Positions 25,131 to 35,545 of a stretch of 64,000 bases of DNA are shown here, piece after piece. The notes under the pieces are model-generated. The model worked only from the letters and a program-made list of their open reading frames with translations. It searched no databases and was not told the DNA's origin. The position numbers were made by a program, and so were the translations under genes. This DNA is from Platycnemis pennipes (lineage: Eukaryota; Arthropoda; Insecta; Odonata; Platycnemididae): assembly GCA_933228895.1 (NCBI GenBank), contig OW121855.1, forward strand, positions 38,082,698-38,146,697, read 5' to 3'. The stretch's first letter is position 1. The number at the start of each line of letters is the position of its first letter.

Positions 25131-27520
25131 CCTTTTGTTCCTTTTGCACTTCCATTGGTTTTCACCAACTTTGCTCAGGCGTGCACTAAAACATGCGCAT
25201 TTGCAAAGTATGTCCTTATTCTTGATATTTGGCATGGCATCGCTGATAGCGAAAATAGGCATGATAGGCAACAAATAGGGAAAGAAAGCGAGAACTTCGA
25301 CCTGATGTATCCCAGTTTGACAGGGGTAAAATAATGTAGACGCGGAAACCTAGAGGAAAGTTACGACACTTTAAAAAAATAAATCACCTAATACGCTTCC
25401 CTATCTTATTTAAAAATCTGTGGACATTTGTACATGATTTATCCACTAATTTTCTGTTAAAAATAAATTTTTAACTATAAATGAAGTGCTGATTCGCTCA
25501 TCACTTTAACGTTGAATGACTTATCTGGGAAAACTAGCAAAATTCTTTTCTATTGTTGATTATCTGCATCTAAGGAAGAACATCGAGCCAATAAAATATA
25601 CCAGTGGCCAAAATATACCACATAGCACAGCTCTGCAATGGAACAATCAATGATGGAGGCTTTTTCCATTTTTAATCCATTTCAATAAGAATACGTAAGA
25701 TTGAAACGGGCAGATCAGATTCAATAGCTATCAAATGATTTTATCTTCAAAGAGTATCCAAAATAGTACCAAGGAAGTGACAGCTCAACGGCTTATAAGT
25801 CAAAGTTTCCAATTTTCTTTTCATTCCATGAGGAGTGATACCCATTGGGGAAAGACTTTTGCTGCCAACTCGAAGTGTTAAGAATATTTAAAGTCAGGAT
25901 GATTGCTTAGATTCCTGGTACTACGATTAGGCACATAACATTATGTGAACAATATACTCATTATAACGAGCAAGTGCATCCAAAGAATATTAAACTGTAG
26001 TGCCTCCTAGTAGTAAGCATTTTCAAAATTTGCATAGTTAGTTAAAGTTATAGAAACATCATCATATCTTTTATAAAGAACAAGGTACAAAACGTTCGAG
26101 GGTAACTACTTTTCAAGACGATATGCATTACTATCAAAAATTTACATGATGACATGCACAAAGGTAGAACATTTAAAGCAGAACGGTAGTTATCCTCTCC
26201 ACAAAAGATGCTTCATTCATTCTCTCTCGTGATTGAGGCATTCAAAGTTTTAATTGCAGAAACTGTTGTGGCCTCTGATTTTAGAAATGTTGTCCAACAA
26301 AGAGGCGAGTTTTAGGTTTACATGTTTACAGCAGAAAATGACGTGCATAGCAATGAAAAATAACATGGAATTAAATCATATCCCATACTCATGAATTACA
26401 GTTAGTATTTCATACACCAGTTTTCCGTTCTTTCCATCCGTTGGATCGTGCACGAGCTGGGATTTTCATTAAAGATGAAAAGTAAGCAACTACAGGTATT
26501 GATCTAAATGACTTCGTAACACTCATTTTGATTTAACACACTTTACCGATATTCACCTAGAACTCAGAACAGAGGGTACAAAGGGAGATTCAGAAAAGTG
26601 TATAATGTTAAGTGTATTAATTGTAAGTGTTAAATGTTAAAAGTAAGTGATTTAATTTTATTGAAACATAAAAGTGTTGAATGAGGCTGTTTTGAAGGAA
26701 GCATATTGAATATTAAGACGATTTTGAGAAGATAAGTGGCGAAGGATTAGAGCTTAGAAGAATAGACGAGAGATTTATTGTAAAATTTGAATAGGAGCAA
26801 GAGATTCATAGCCAATTAATTATTTTAGAACATTCAACACCTTTATAACTCTATATCTGACACGACCAGGAATTTTTTATTTCCCTGAAAAAAATGGCAA
26901 TTATCTCCATACTATAGCCGTAATTGCGATAACGCTGTCAGTAATTACGATCTCGCGGCAATAATTGATTTTACTATAATTGAAAGCGAGGGGATTTAAT
27001 GGACCTGGATTTATAGTGCTTCGTTATACTACTAATGATCGAATAAAACACGCTATTAGAGGCTAAAACTAAGCGCATTATCTCTTTTTCTCTTCTTCTT
27101 GCGGAAACACTGATCTCATTTCCCTTCAACCGCTCTAAAATTCATTAAAAACGTACAGCTTACCGTCAGCTTACCTCTCATTTTCTGCTACACCTATTCT
27201 GTCTCCGATATTTCACAACATATAATTTTAAATGCATGCATTATTCGTTTTATTTCACATAATTCATTCTCTATAAACTGCCTCCTATTTTGAAGGATAA
27301 TATTCTTACTTTCCTCACTTAAGTTTTAACTAGCAAGTTACTCCTACATCCACAAAAATATTTGTCTTTTGCAGGAGTAAAAGTTTTGAAGGGCCACTGG
27401 GGAGAAAAAATATTGTCCCAACAATGTAGTATTTTTATCATTGTATCAGTCTTAAGATATACAATCCCTTTCAATCAGCTCCAAAAGCAGCATTTTATCT
27501 CTCTTCCCAGCCATTGTCCG
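25131..27520. other. AT-rich non-coding stretch
   Basis: Over 2 kb with no frame of notable length on either strand and no repeat recognised. A short TAAGTGTTAAATG-type quasi-repeat occurs near 26610-26650. Confidence 0.55.
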
Positions 27521-27529
27521 TGATTCTCC

Positions 27530-27720
27530 TCCAAATTCATTCGACAAAAATACTCATCCAATTCTTCTTCTTCCTTCCTCCCCAGATCTGCTTCGTCCCT
27601 AATCTCCCATTCCCTCCCCGACGCGATGCATATTCAAATGTATCCCTCCGACCCCTGTTCCTTCCCTCTCTCTCTAACCGCTCCACACCTCCACGTTGAG
27701 TCCCTGCCTCACTCCTTCTC
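27530..27720. repeat. Pyrimidine-rich tract
   Basis: TTCTTCTTCC and CCTCCC runs on the plus strand. No gene recognised. Confidence 0.55.
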
Positions 27721-28456
27721 ACCCTGCATGGCTCACTCCGGAAATGAGGTCAGAGGTGAAACCGCAGCGGAGTTGCAAATTGCTCGAGGGGGCAATTAAT
27801 GCCCTGCTATTAGTTCAGCCCGACCCCTTACACGGGGAAAGACGCCATCTTTTAATCTCTAAGGAATGGCTTATTTTTTTAAACCGGGGATGAGCTGTGA
27901 GGCAGGGTTGAGAAAGAGAGGAATAAAAACATAGATTCAATGGGATAAGATCTTACGTGGATGAAGAATTAGAGGAGGGTAATGTTTTCTTTCCATATGA
28001 AAGAAAATATCCGCAGCCACTTAAGGATAAGTGCAGAAATCCGCAATAAGGAGTTATTTATTCCCGAACGTGCCCAAACAGTAACTTCTCTAAAAAATTT
28101 TTGCGAGGATTATAATACACCCCCATTTATTCCTCCCCACTTTTAGTTTATCCTCCATAATGCTGAAAATAAAGTCCAAGGAAATGCTTAATTGCAACGA
28201 GTGTTAGATAAATTCTGCCAATAACCCGAGGTAGATATGTAAAGAATCTCTTTCACCGGAACTCCGGTATGGAGTTCGAGCAAATCGGAGCGCATAATCT
28301 TTGCGATCGGCTTAGTTACGTACACAATAGTATACCAATGATGATTCTCCACCGAATCATTTCCTATGGCCATTAAAAGGCATCGATAATGCCGTGGGAG
28401 GCCTTTATTCACATCGGTCTACGCTCCTACTCCAATTTCATTCCTCTCTTTTTTGC

Positions 28457-28482
28457 GATTCCGGAACGGGATTTCCGGAATC
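28457..28482. repeat. Perfect 10-bp hairpin
   Basis: GATTCCGGAA at 28457-28466 and TTCCGGAATC at 28473-28482 with a 6-nt spacer. A further partial repeat (GGAATACCGGA) follows. Confidence 0.8.
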
Positions 28483-28634
28483 TTTGGAATACCGGATCTC
28501 GAAATTGTGATCACGGAAAAAAATCGGTAACAGTAATAATGGAACCTTACATTTCCGTTATTTTCGTCATCCGCGTGTAGGTTATAAACAAACAATAGTA
28601 ATTGGTCCAATTGCTGTTCCTTAATATTTGCCTA

Positions 28635-29001
28635 GAAAGAATAGAAACCTTCAAGACCCGGTGCTGGAGAAGGATGCTGAAGATCAAATGGACGGATAGG
28701 GTGAGAAACGAGGAGGTATAGAGAAGAATTGGAGAAGAAAGAGCACTGTGGAGCAGCACCCTATGCGGAAAATCCCTATAAGGAAAACACGGTGGGTTGG
28801 CCATGTCATGAGACACAACAATTACGTGGGAAGCATAACGGAGGGAAAAATTGAAGGGTAAGTCCCAAGAGGAAGACCAAGAGACAAGTAGGTACTTGGG
28901 GCAAGTCAAGAAGAATACGGGGAAGAAGAAACATAGGGAAATGAAGGAACTGGCATATGATAGGGAGAAATGGAGGGCTGCAGTATATCAATCTTAAGAT
29001 T
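28635..29001 (+). pseudogene. 3' fragment of a related RTE-type element
   Basis: Conceptual translation gives a decayed version of the C-terminal region of the 29.4-kb element. It starts around the KR-[VI]-E-[AT]-F segment, then C-W-R-R-M-L-K-I-K-W-T-D-R-V, N-E-E-V, a G-H-V-M-R-H-like box, a P-R-G-R-P-R-like box, and a final W-R-A-A-V-Y-Q-S before a TAA stop. At least two in-frame stops and several frameshifts interrupt it. Divergence from the neighbouring element is large and the tail differs, so this is a distinct related family. It ends at a palindrome AATCTTAAGATT (28990-29001) spanning the stop codon, as in the full element. Everything upstream (endonuclease and RT core) is missing. Confidence 0.75.
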
Positions 29002-29364
29002 ATAATACTATGTATGTAATATTTGCCTCTGAAGTGCTTCTGATTCATTAATGTGTATCTTACTCTTGAAACTACAAAATATTGAACGTTTAATTTCAAT
29101 TTAAGTGAGTTTTTGAATAAAGAGTTGAATTCACAACTAATAGCACAATAAACTAATTTTGAAAAATATTCCGCTTGTCATCGTAAAGTACATAGTACAA
29201 TATGTGTATGAATATGAGGTGGATACTGAATACGATTCATGCCAGTAAAAAAAATTATTTGATTTGCCCAGAAAAAATTGATTTAAATACCAGACACTAT
29301 ACCTAGAATGATCGAAGCCTGGATGACTAACTCTTATTCTGCACATTTGGTATATTTGATGTAT

Positions 29365-29375
29365 AAATGAATAAT
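29365..29375. repeat. Target-site duplication, 5' copy
   Basis: AAATGAATAAT immediately precedes the 5' end of the RTE element and is identical to 32794-32804. It fixes the 5' boundary of the insertion. Confidence 0.9.
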
Positions 29376-29497
29376 CTCGCGGCTGAGCTTAAAGCCACCG
29401 AGTGCGTCCACTGGGTTGCGGATGGTGGGTCGACCTCTAGATATAGAGGTTAGCTGCGAGATAAGCGAGTTTACTCGTCGAATAAGCAGTCGTGGAC
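29376..29497 (+). ncRNA. Structured 5' end, candidate HDV-like ribozyme
   Basis: From the first nucleotide of the element, CTCGCGGCT (29376-29384) pairs with AGCTGCGAG (29452-29460; 9 bp, one G-U). GCTTA (29387-29391) can pair with TAAGC (29483-29487), crossing the first stem. Between them GCGAG/CTCGT (29465-29469/29474-29478) forms a hairpin, followed by CGAA before the 3' strand of the crossing stem. This is the order P1, P2, P1', P4, J4/2, P2' of HDV-like ribozymes, with a C at the expected catalytic place. Against it: the region that should be a short P3/L3 is ~60 nt and contains its own 7-bp hairpin (ACCTCTA/TAGAGGT, 29433-29450), and P1 is longer than usual. An alternative crossing pair is GTCCAC (29406-29411) with GTGGAC (29492-29497). 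Confidence 0.4.
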
Positions 29498-29829
29498 AAA
29501 AAGCGACGGCATTCCGAGGGCGTATTGGTCTATTCTTGGGTAAGGTAGGCCTTAAATAATACAGAACCTGTGAAGATGCCGTGACTTGGCGATGGAGGCC
29601 GCCAACAATTACGCTTCCCATCACCCGGAGGAGAGGGCAGCAGCTCTTCTTCACATGAGTGAAGGTGGAGACCACAGTGGTCGGTACAGCGACACCCATT
29701 TCACTACAGGCGTGGTAACATTTACTTTAACGGCTGTAGTACTGCGATGTGGAAGGCAAGGGGAAACCACCACATTATTATCCCGAGGAGTCGCAGCTAC
29801 TCCACTCTTTCCTTTATTATCAAGACGTG

Positions 29830-32766
29830 ATGGCACCCTCTCGAGTAAAATATTCCGGAGGTAAAATAGTCCCCCATTCGGATCTCCGGGCGGGGACTAC
29901 CCGAGAGAGTACATCAGTCAAGTGTGATACTCATTTTAGGGTAGGAACGTGGAACGTGCGATCACTTCGGACCTGTGGAAGACTGGAGAACTTGAAGGTG
30001 GAAATGCGGAGAATGGACCTCGATGTATTGGGAATCAGTGAAATGAGATGGCCCGAAGAAGGAGACTTTTGGAGTGGAAGTTATAGAATTATTCACACCG
30101 GATCACTGAATGGTAACGCTGGAGTAGGCATAATGCTCAGGAAGAGTGCGGGACTGCGTGTGAAGAGCTTCCTGCAATACAGTGAAAGGATTGTAATGGT
30201 TAAAATTGAAACTAAGCCTACAGATACCATTGTGGTGCAAGTTTACATGCCTACGTCGGACTACGAAGAAGAAGAAGTGGAAGACGTCTACGAAGATATC
30301 ACTGAAGTAATAAAACAGGTAAGAGGAGAAGAAAACCTAATTATTTTAGGAGACTGGAACGCTGTCGTCGGCGAAGGACAAGATGGAAGAATAACTGGAA
30401 AATATGGATTGGGAAACCGAAACGAAAGAGGAGAAAGACTGCTGGAGTTCTGCGCACAACATAAGTTAGTGGTTACTAACACATTGTTTAAAAATCACAA
30501 CCGAAGAAAATACACATGGAAGATGCCAGGAGACAGAGGAAGATTTCAAATAGACTACATTTTAGTGAAGCAGAGGTTCAGGAATCAGGTGAAGGACTGC
30601 AAAAGCTACCCGGGTGCAGACATCGACAGCGACCATAATTTAGTGATGATGAAATGCCATCTAAAATTCAAGAGATTGAAGAAAACAGTAAAGAACATTT
30701 GGCAAGTAGAAAAACTAAAGGAGACTCAAAATCAGCTGGAATTTCAAAAAGCAGTAGAAAACAACATAGGAGAGGACCTGACTGAGAAACCAGTAGAAGA
30801 GCGTTGGGAAAACATTAAATGTGGACTACAAAAAGCCGCAAAAGAAGTTCTTGGAAGAAGAAAAGTTGTTAAGAAGAAACCATGGATCACGGAAGAAGTC
30901 TTAGTGCTGATTGAAGAAAGAAGAAAGTACAAGAATGTGAAAACTGAAGAAGGGCAGCTTTGCTACAAAAGAATAAGGAACGAAGTAAGTCGCAAAGCCA
31001 GGAAAGCTAGAGAAATGTGGATGAACAATCTGTGCGAAGATGTACAAAACAACCTTACCATTGGAAAGGTGGAAGCTGCCTATAGGATAGTGAGGAACCA
31101 CTTCAAGGAACGGAGCGCAAGATGCAATGCTATAAGGGACAAGAATGGAGAACTTTTGATTGAAAATGAAGACAAAGTGAAGAGATGGAAAGAATATCTC
31201 GAAGAGTTATACAACGGGAACGACCTCAGCACGAAAGTGATTGAAGAGGAAAGCGAAGTCGAGAAGGATGATATGGGAGCATCAGTACTGAGATCGGAAT
31301 TTGACGCAGCAGTAAGGGACCTTCGGATGAATAAGGCTTCTGGAATTGATGATATACCCGCAGAACTGATAAGGAATTCGGGAGAGAGGACATTGGCCCA
31401 ACTTTATAATGTCATCTGCGACATGTACTCAACAGGAGAAATACCCAGGGACTTCGAGAAAAACATCATAATTCCTATTCCCAAAAAGAAGAGAGCAGAG
31501 AAATGCGAAAATTTTAGGACTATAAGCCTGACGACACATGCATCGAAGATATTGACAAGGATCATCTACAGAAGAATAGAACGAATAGCAGAGGAGTTCC
31601 TGGATGAAGATCAATTCGGATTCAGGAAAAGTAAGGGTACAAGAGAAGCAATATTGGCCCTTAGGCTGCTTATAGAGAAGAGAATGGAGAAGAACAAACC
31701 GACCTTCATTGCATTTGTGGATTTAGAGAAGGCTTTCGACAACGTGGACTGGAATTCAATGCTTGATATTCTGAAAGGAATTGGAGTTTCCTACAATGAT
31801 CGAAGAATTATCCACAGTTTGTATAAAAACCAAGTAGCTGTGATTAAATCTGGACCCAGCTGTGAAGAAGCAAGAATAAGGAAAGGAGTGAGACAAGGCT
31901 GTGCACTGTCTCCCGTAATTTTTAATGTTTACATTGAGAGAGCCATCAATGAAGTCAAGGAGAAGTGTTCTGGAGTGAACATCCACGGAGAAACAATCAG
32001 CATGCTACGATTCGCTGATGACATAGCTCTCATAGCAGAGACAGAGAAGGAGCTGAATAAGATGCTAACAACCATGGAAAGGACAATGACCAGACATCAG
32101 CTGAAGATCAATAAGAAGAAAACTAAGATATTGGTGTGCAGCAAAAGAGAAGAGGCCAAAACCAACGTTAAATTAGGAAAACAGAAACTGGAAGAGGTGA
32201 AAGAGTTCTGTTACCTGGGAAGCAGAGTAACCAACGATGGACGAAGCAAGAAAGAAATAGTGAGTAGAATAGCCCAGGCAAAGAGGGCATTCTATCAAAA
32301 AAAGAATCTACTAACAGCTGGAAATACAAGCTTGGAAGTAAGGAAGCAATTCATTAAAACGTATATCTGGAGCATGTTCCTTTATGGCAGTGAATCATGG
32401 ACGATGACAGCAGCGGAGAAGAAAAGGGTGGAAGCATTCGAAATATGGTGCTATCGACGAATGATGAAGATAAAATGGATCGACCGAGTGACAAATGAAG
32501 AAGTCCTAAGAAGAGTGGGAGAAAAGAGAAGTCTACTGAAAACTATAAAACAAAGACGGGACAACCTAATCGGCCATATCTTAAGACACGATGGCCTGAT
32601 GAAGACAATCGTCGAGGGAAAGGTGAACGGGAAAAATGGAAGAGGCAGGCCTCGTATGAGTTACATGGAGCAGGTCGTAAAGGACGTGAAAGAGAGGAAC
32701 TACGTTGGTATGAAGAGGTTGGCCGATAGAAGAATCGAGTGGAGGGCTGCGTCAAACCAATCCTAG
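29830..32766 (+). CDS. Endonuclease-reverse transcriptase of RTE-type element
   Basis: The 978-codon frame starts at an ATG with G at -3 and G at +4. The frame stays open upstream to 29749, but only with non-ATG starts. The product would nick target DNA and reverse-transcribe its own RNA onto the cut end. The endonuclease domain (about residues 35-280) shows GTWNVRSL (N42), SEMRWP (E71), Y139 in VYMPTS, GDWNA (D175, N177), FQIDYI (D242) and SDHN (D268, H269). The RT domain (about 500-770) shows the N-terminal GIDDIPAELI block, the DQFGFRK box, FVDLEKAFD (D631), GVRQGCALSP and FADD (D730, D731). The C-terminal region carries WTMTAAEKKR, a WCYRRMMKIKW segment, a GHILRH box and a GRGRPR box. All catalytic residues are present and there are no internal stops. 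Similar insect sequences are often annotated as 'craniofacial development protein 2-like' because of the endonuclease half. Confidence 0.92.
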   Translation: MAPSRVKYSGGKIVPHSDLRAGTTRESTSVKCDTHFRVGTWNVRSLRTCGRLENLKVEMRRMDLDVLGISEMRWPEEGDFWSGSYRIIHTGSLNGNAGVGIMLRKSAGLRVKSFLQYSERIVMVKIETKPTDTIVVQVYMPTSDYEEEEVEDVYEDITEVIKQVRGEENLIILGDWNAVVGEGQDGRITGKYGLGNRNERGERLLEFCAQHKLVVTNTLFKNHNRRKYTWKMPGDRGRFQIDYILVKQRFRNQVKDCKSYPGADIDSDHNLVMMKCHLKFKRLKKTVKNIWQVEKLKETQNQLEFQKAVENNIGEDLTEKPVEERWENIKCGLQKAAKEVLGRRKVVKKKPWITEEVLVLIEERRKYKNVKTEEGQLCYKRIRNEVSRKARKAREMWMNNLCEDVQNNLTIGKVEAAYRIVRNHFKERSARCNAIRDKNGELLIENEDKVKRWKEYLEELYNGNDLSTKVIEEESEVEKDDMGASVLRSEFDAAVRDLRMNKASGIDDIPAELIRNSGERTLAQLYNVICDMYSTGEIPRDFEKNIIIPIPKKKRAEKCENFRTISLTTHASKILTRIIYRRIERIAEEFLDEDQFGFRKSKGTREAILALRLLIEKRMEKNKPTFIAFVDLEKAFDNVDWNSMLDILKGIGVSYNDRRIIHSLYKNQVAVIKSGPSCEEARIRKGVRQGCALSPVIFNVYIERAINEVKEKCSGVNIHGETISMLRFADDIALIAETEKELNKMLTTMERTMTRHQLKINKKKTKILVCSKREEAKTNVKLGKQKLEEVKEFCYLGSRVTNDGRSKKEIVSRIAQAKRAFYQKKNLLTAGNTSLEVRKQFIKTYIWSMFLYGSESWTMTAAEKKRVEAFEIWCYRRMMKIKWIDRVTNEEVLRRVGEKRSLLKTIKQRRDNLIGHILRHDGLMKTIVEGKVNGKNGRGRPRMSYMEQVVKDVKERNYVGMKRLADRRIEWRAASNQS

Positions 32767-32771
32767 GATTG
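32758..32771 (+). promoter_or_regulatory. Palindrome across the RTE stop codon
   Basis: CAATCCTAGGATTG is a perfect 14-nt palindrome centred on the TAG stop. In RNA it could form a 5-bp stem with a CUAG loop, 13 nt before the GATGATG tail. The same sequence is present in the minus-strand copy (19470-19483). The related element at 28990-29001 has a palindrome with one symmetric pair changed. A role in 3'-end recognition by the RT is inference. Confidence 0.5.
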
Positions 32772-32793
32772 TTGACCCTTGATGATGATGATG

Positions 32794-32804
32794 AAATGAA
32801 TAAT
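32794..32804. repeat. Target-site duplication, 3' copy
   Basis: AAATGAATAAT directly follows the GATGATGATGATG tail and matches 29365-29375 exactly. Confidence 0.9.
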
Positions 32805-35299
32805 GTAAATACCATGTTTCACCCAAATATTTATCATAAAGTGTGGTTAACATTTTTAAAATAGCTGTGGCAAACTTAGTTTCCAGAAAGGATTCTGCAG
32901 AATACAGTTATGCCCCAAGGAAGCATTTATGCTGAATATGTTTAATTATTGAGCATGGGCCAGTGACTTATTGAAAGTAGAAGAGGAAAGCTTAATGCAG
33001 ACACTTAGCTCTCTTTATAAGCTCTAACCTGAAGTGATTTCAATCCAAAAATTAAAAGATAGTTCTTTCAACAACCAATTATTAATTTCAAGGGTGTTTT
33101 TCGCGAGCAATGAACCATACTGGTCTCCATAACTCATAAACTAGAGAGAAATCGTACTGCAAAATATTGCGATCCTGGGATCCATTGCTAAGGCAGCACG
33201 GTAAGACTTTCCCCCACTTTATACGTGGCTGGAAGGAGTCGCAAGGCGAAGCCTATTTGTCGCGGTGAAGAAAAACCTTAGACTCGCCAACGGAGAGGGG
33301 CAAAAGACGCAAGAAAGCGTACGTGGGGACTGAGAAATAGCCTCGAGAGAATGAAACGAGCGCGGCGAAGGATAAATAATATTCAACCCACCTTCTTCTT
33401 AATGCGGGTATCTTCAGGAAAAGCCAGAGCGGAGATAATGCGGAGCACAAACAAATAGTGCGGTCGTAAACGGGCGAATGAATTGCAAAAAAAATACTCG
33501 GGAGCTAGCAGCGAGGGCGTAAGGGATCACAAAGTAGAGAGGAATGGAATTAGGGTAGGAGCAGGGACCGAAGTGAAGAAAGGCCTCCCACTACATCCTC
33601 GGGGATAAAGAGATATGGCTGCGGAACGGCAATAAACCGTCGCCCTTCTGAACTTGGCCCGCCGCGATATTGGGGATTTCGCAGCGAAAGATAAAGTGTT
33701 AGGCAAAGGTGGGATGGGCCACAGTGAAATTTGCTAATAATAATCCCATGTTTTACTTTTCATTGAGCGGGATAGAATGCTTCAGGCCAAGTCGCGCGCA
33801 GTCGACTTCAGTCGGAGATATAAAAATCGCTTCCTTAACGATGGAACTTTTATGTTCACCGGCTTTATTTCACGGAAACCAAACAGTAAATTCAAAAGCA
33901 CTTTTTAATGTAGCCGGTACAACTTCATTATGAATTTTTGTTGGTCTTCTGACGCGGAATGCACGTCGTTTCTTCGATAAAAGTAGCATAAAAATGTAGC
34001 TCACAATTCCAGTTTGTAATTCAGCCTTAAAATGAAAAGCCTGAATTTACGAGATACAAGGTTGCTAACATTTCGGATGAATGGCCAAAAGATACAGAAG
34101 CATCGGCCGTGAATATATGTCAGATATAGAAGACCATGAATATTGCCATGAATTTTTAAAAATAAGCCTTTGTTTTGATTAAAAAACGCATGAAATCACT
34201 TTTGGTGCCGTCTGAAACAATGAAAGAAAGAATTTTACGTTGGCGTATCCCATCATTCTTCATTCCAAAATTAAGATGAATATAAAGTAACGCTTTTCTA
34301 TCTATGGCTCGCCAACCTCGAAAACCGTAGCAAAAAGGGTGAATTTGGCTTCGCCATAGTTGAAGTCAAATTTCTTCTTTCGATACGTTAACAGATGACA
34401 AACCAATAACTCGACAAAGATGGCAGCATTAAAATCCCGACGAAAGATAGCACCAGAAAAAGAACTCAATTTTCGCTGTCATATTCACTCTGTATTCTTT
34501 GGGAACGTCAATATTTCCTAGGCACAGGACATAAAAGTAGAGAATTGTGGAGGGAAAATGCACTAACATTTATTTCCCTTCCTGATAAATGTTGACCCTA
34601 GAATCTCATAGAAAAGGGAAAAAGATTTATTAATGCAGCGGCTGCCGAAGGTAGTTTTTCAGTTCGTGTGTAACTCCTGATGGATGGATGGACGGATGAA
34701 AGCTAAACTAAATTCAAGTGGAGACACGGCAATCCTTAGACAATCGCAAAGTGAGTCTCATTGACTGTAATGGAGAGATATCACGAATGGAGTTGATATT
34801 ATTCCTTCTCTCATAAGAATACTGAGTAACCAGAGGGATAATGAAAAGGGCTGTAATCTTCATTATCACCTATAAATTATAATTGAGCTGGGGTGTGAAG
34901 TACGTCACAATATCCCCCTAGTCAACGCTACCACCAGAATACAAGGGTCAAATCAGTAACCAAGTCCCAAACAGTTACTGAAATAAAGCTTCTATTCATT
35001 AGAAATTAATTTACAGGCAAACGAATTCTCGTACTTTGGAAAATATTTACGAAAAATATGCCAATTTTGGAAAATGCGAAAAGTATGTAAAGCATCATAT
35101 CTTGATTATACCTTAAAAATAACAACTGACTCCAAGATAATTCTAACAAATATATTTTTACTCCTATCACAAAAATGACACATTAAAGACGGAAAACAGG
35201 AAAATTAAACGAATATTACACCTACTGCATGTAAGATTAGATCAATGGGACTAACATTACTTTCATTGGCCGACTTTGCTGACCCTAGCAATACGAAAA
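32805..35299. other. Non-coding stretch
   Basis: Nothing recognised. The 33190-33700 portion is somewhat GC-richer with short frames on both strands. A short GATG-type microsatellite lies at 34678-34699. Confidence 0.5.
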
Positions 35300-35545
35300 T
35301 TCGATAGAATTACGTTCCAGAATCACCTCCTCTCAGTCTACTCTTGGCTCGACTGCAGTTCTTCAGGCTTTCTGTGAAGTAATTACGTAAGAGGGAATAG
35401 CCACAATTCTGAGGGAGGAGATTGGTTCTTGCACGCCGAGCTAGCTCGGCGAGCCAAAACGCTTGACATTCTTGCAAAGGGCAACCATTACGCGCCGTGA
35501 TTGGCTGCAACCAGCACTGCGGCTAACGCGTCCATGTTCACGAGA
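35300..35545. other. GC-richer patch with 16-nt palindrome
   Basis: GCCGAGCTAGCTCGGC at 35435-35450 is a perfect palindrome. Inverted CCAAT words (ATTGG) lie on both sides, near 35421 and 35501. This could be a promoter-like patch, but no TATA or initiator context or downstream gene was found. Confidence 0.3.

Larger units (their letters stand above)
29376..32793 (+). mobile_element. Full-length RTE-type non-LTR retrotransposon
   Basis: This is a 3418-bp element flanked by a perfect 11-bp duplication. Layout: a structured ~454-nt 5' UTR, one long frame encoding an apurinic-like endonuclease followed by reverse transcriptase, a 27-nt 3' UTR, and a terminal GATGATGATGATG run instead of poly-A. 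A single frame, lack of zinc knuckles and RNase H, ~3.4 kb length, very short 3' UTR and a short-repeat tail fit the RTE/BovB clade as I know it. The clade assignment is by feature and motif resemblance, not by a tree. There is no disabling mutation, so the copy could be recently inserted and possibly competent. Truncated relatives at 19453-19650 and 46862-46982 show the family is repeated. Confidence 0.9.

Noticed and set aside
29433..29450. Hairpin ACCTCTA/TAGAGGT as P4 of an HDV-like fold
   Set aside because: With this hairpin as P4 the 3' strand of P1 would have to lie upstream of it, and no complement is there. The alternative fold with P4 at 29465-29478 satisfies the strand order better.
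29749..29829. Upstream extension of the RTE frame
   Set aside because: The open frame continues but has no ATG. The ATG at 29830 has a good context, so the extension is treated as 5' UTR.
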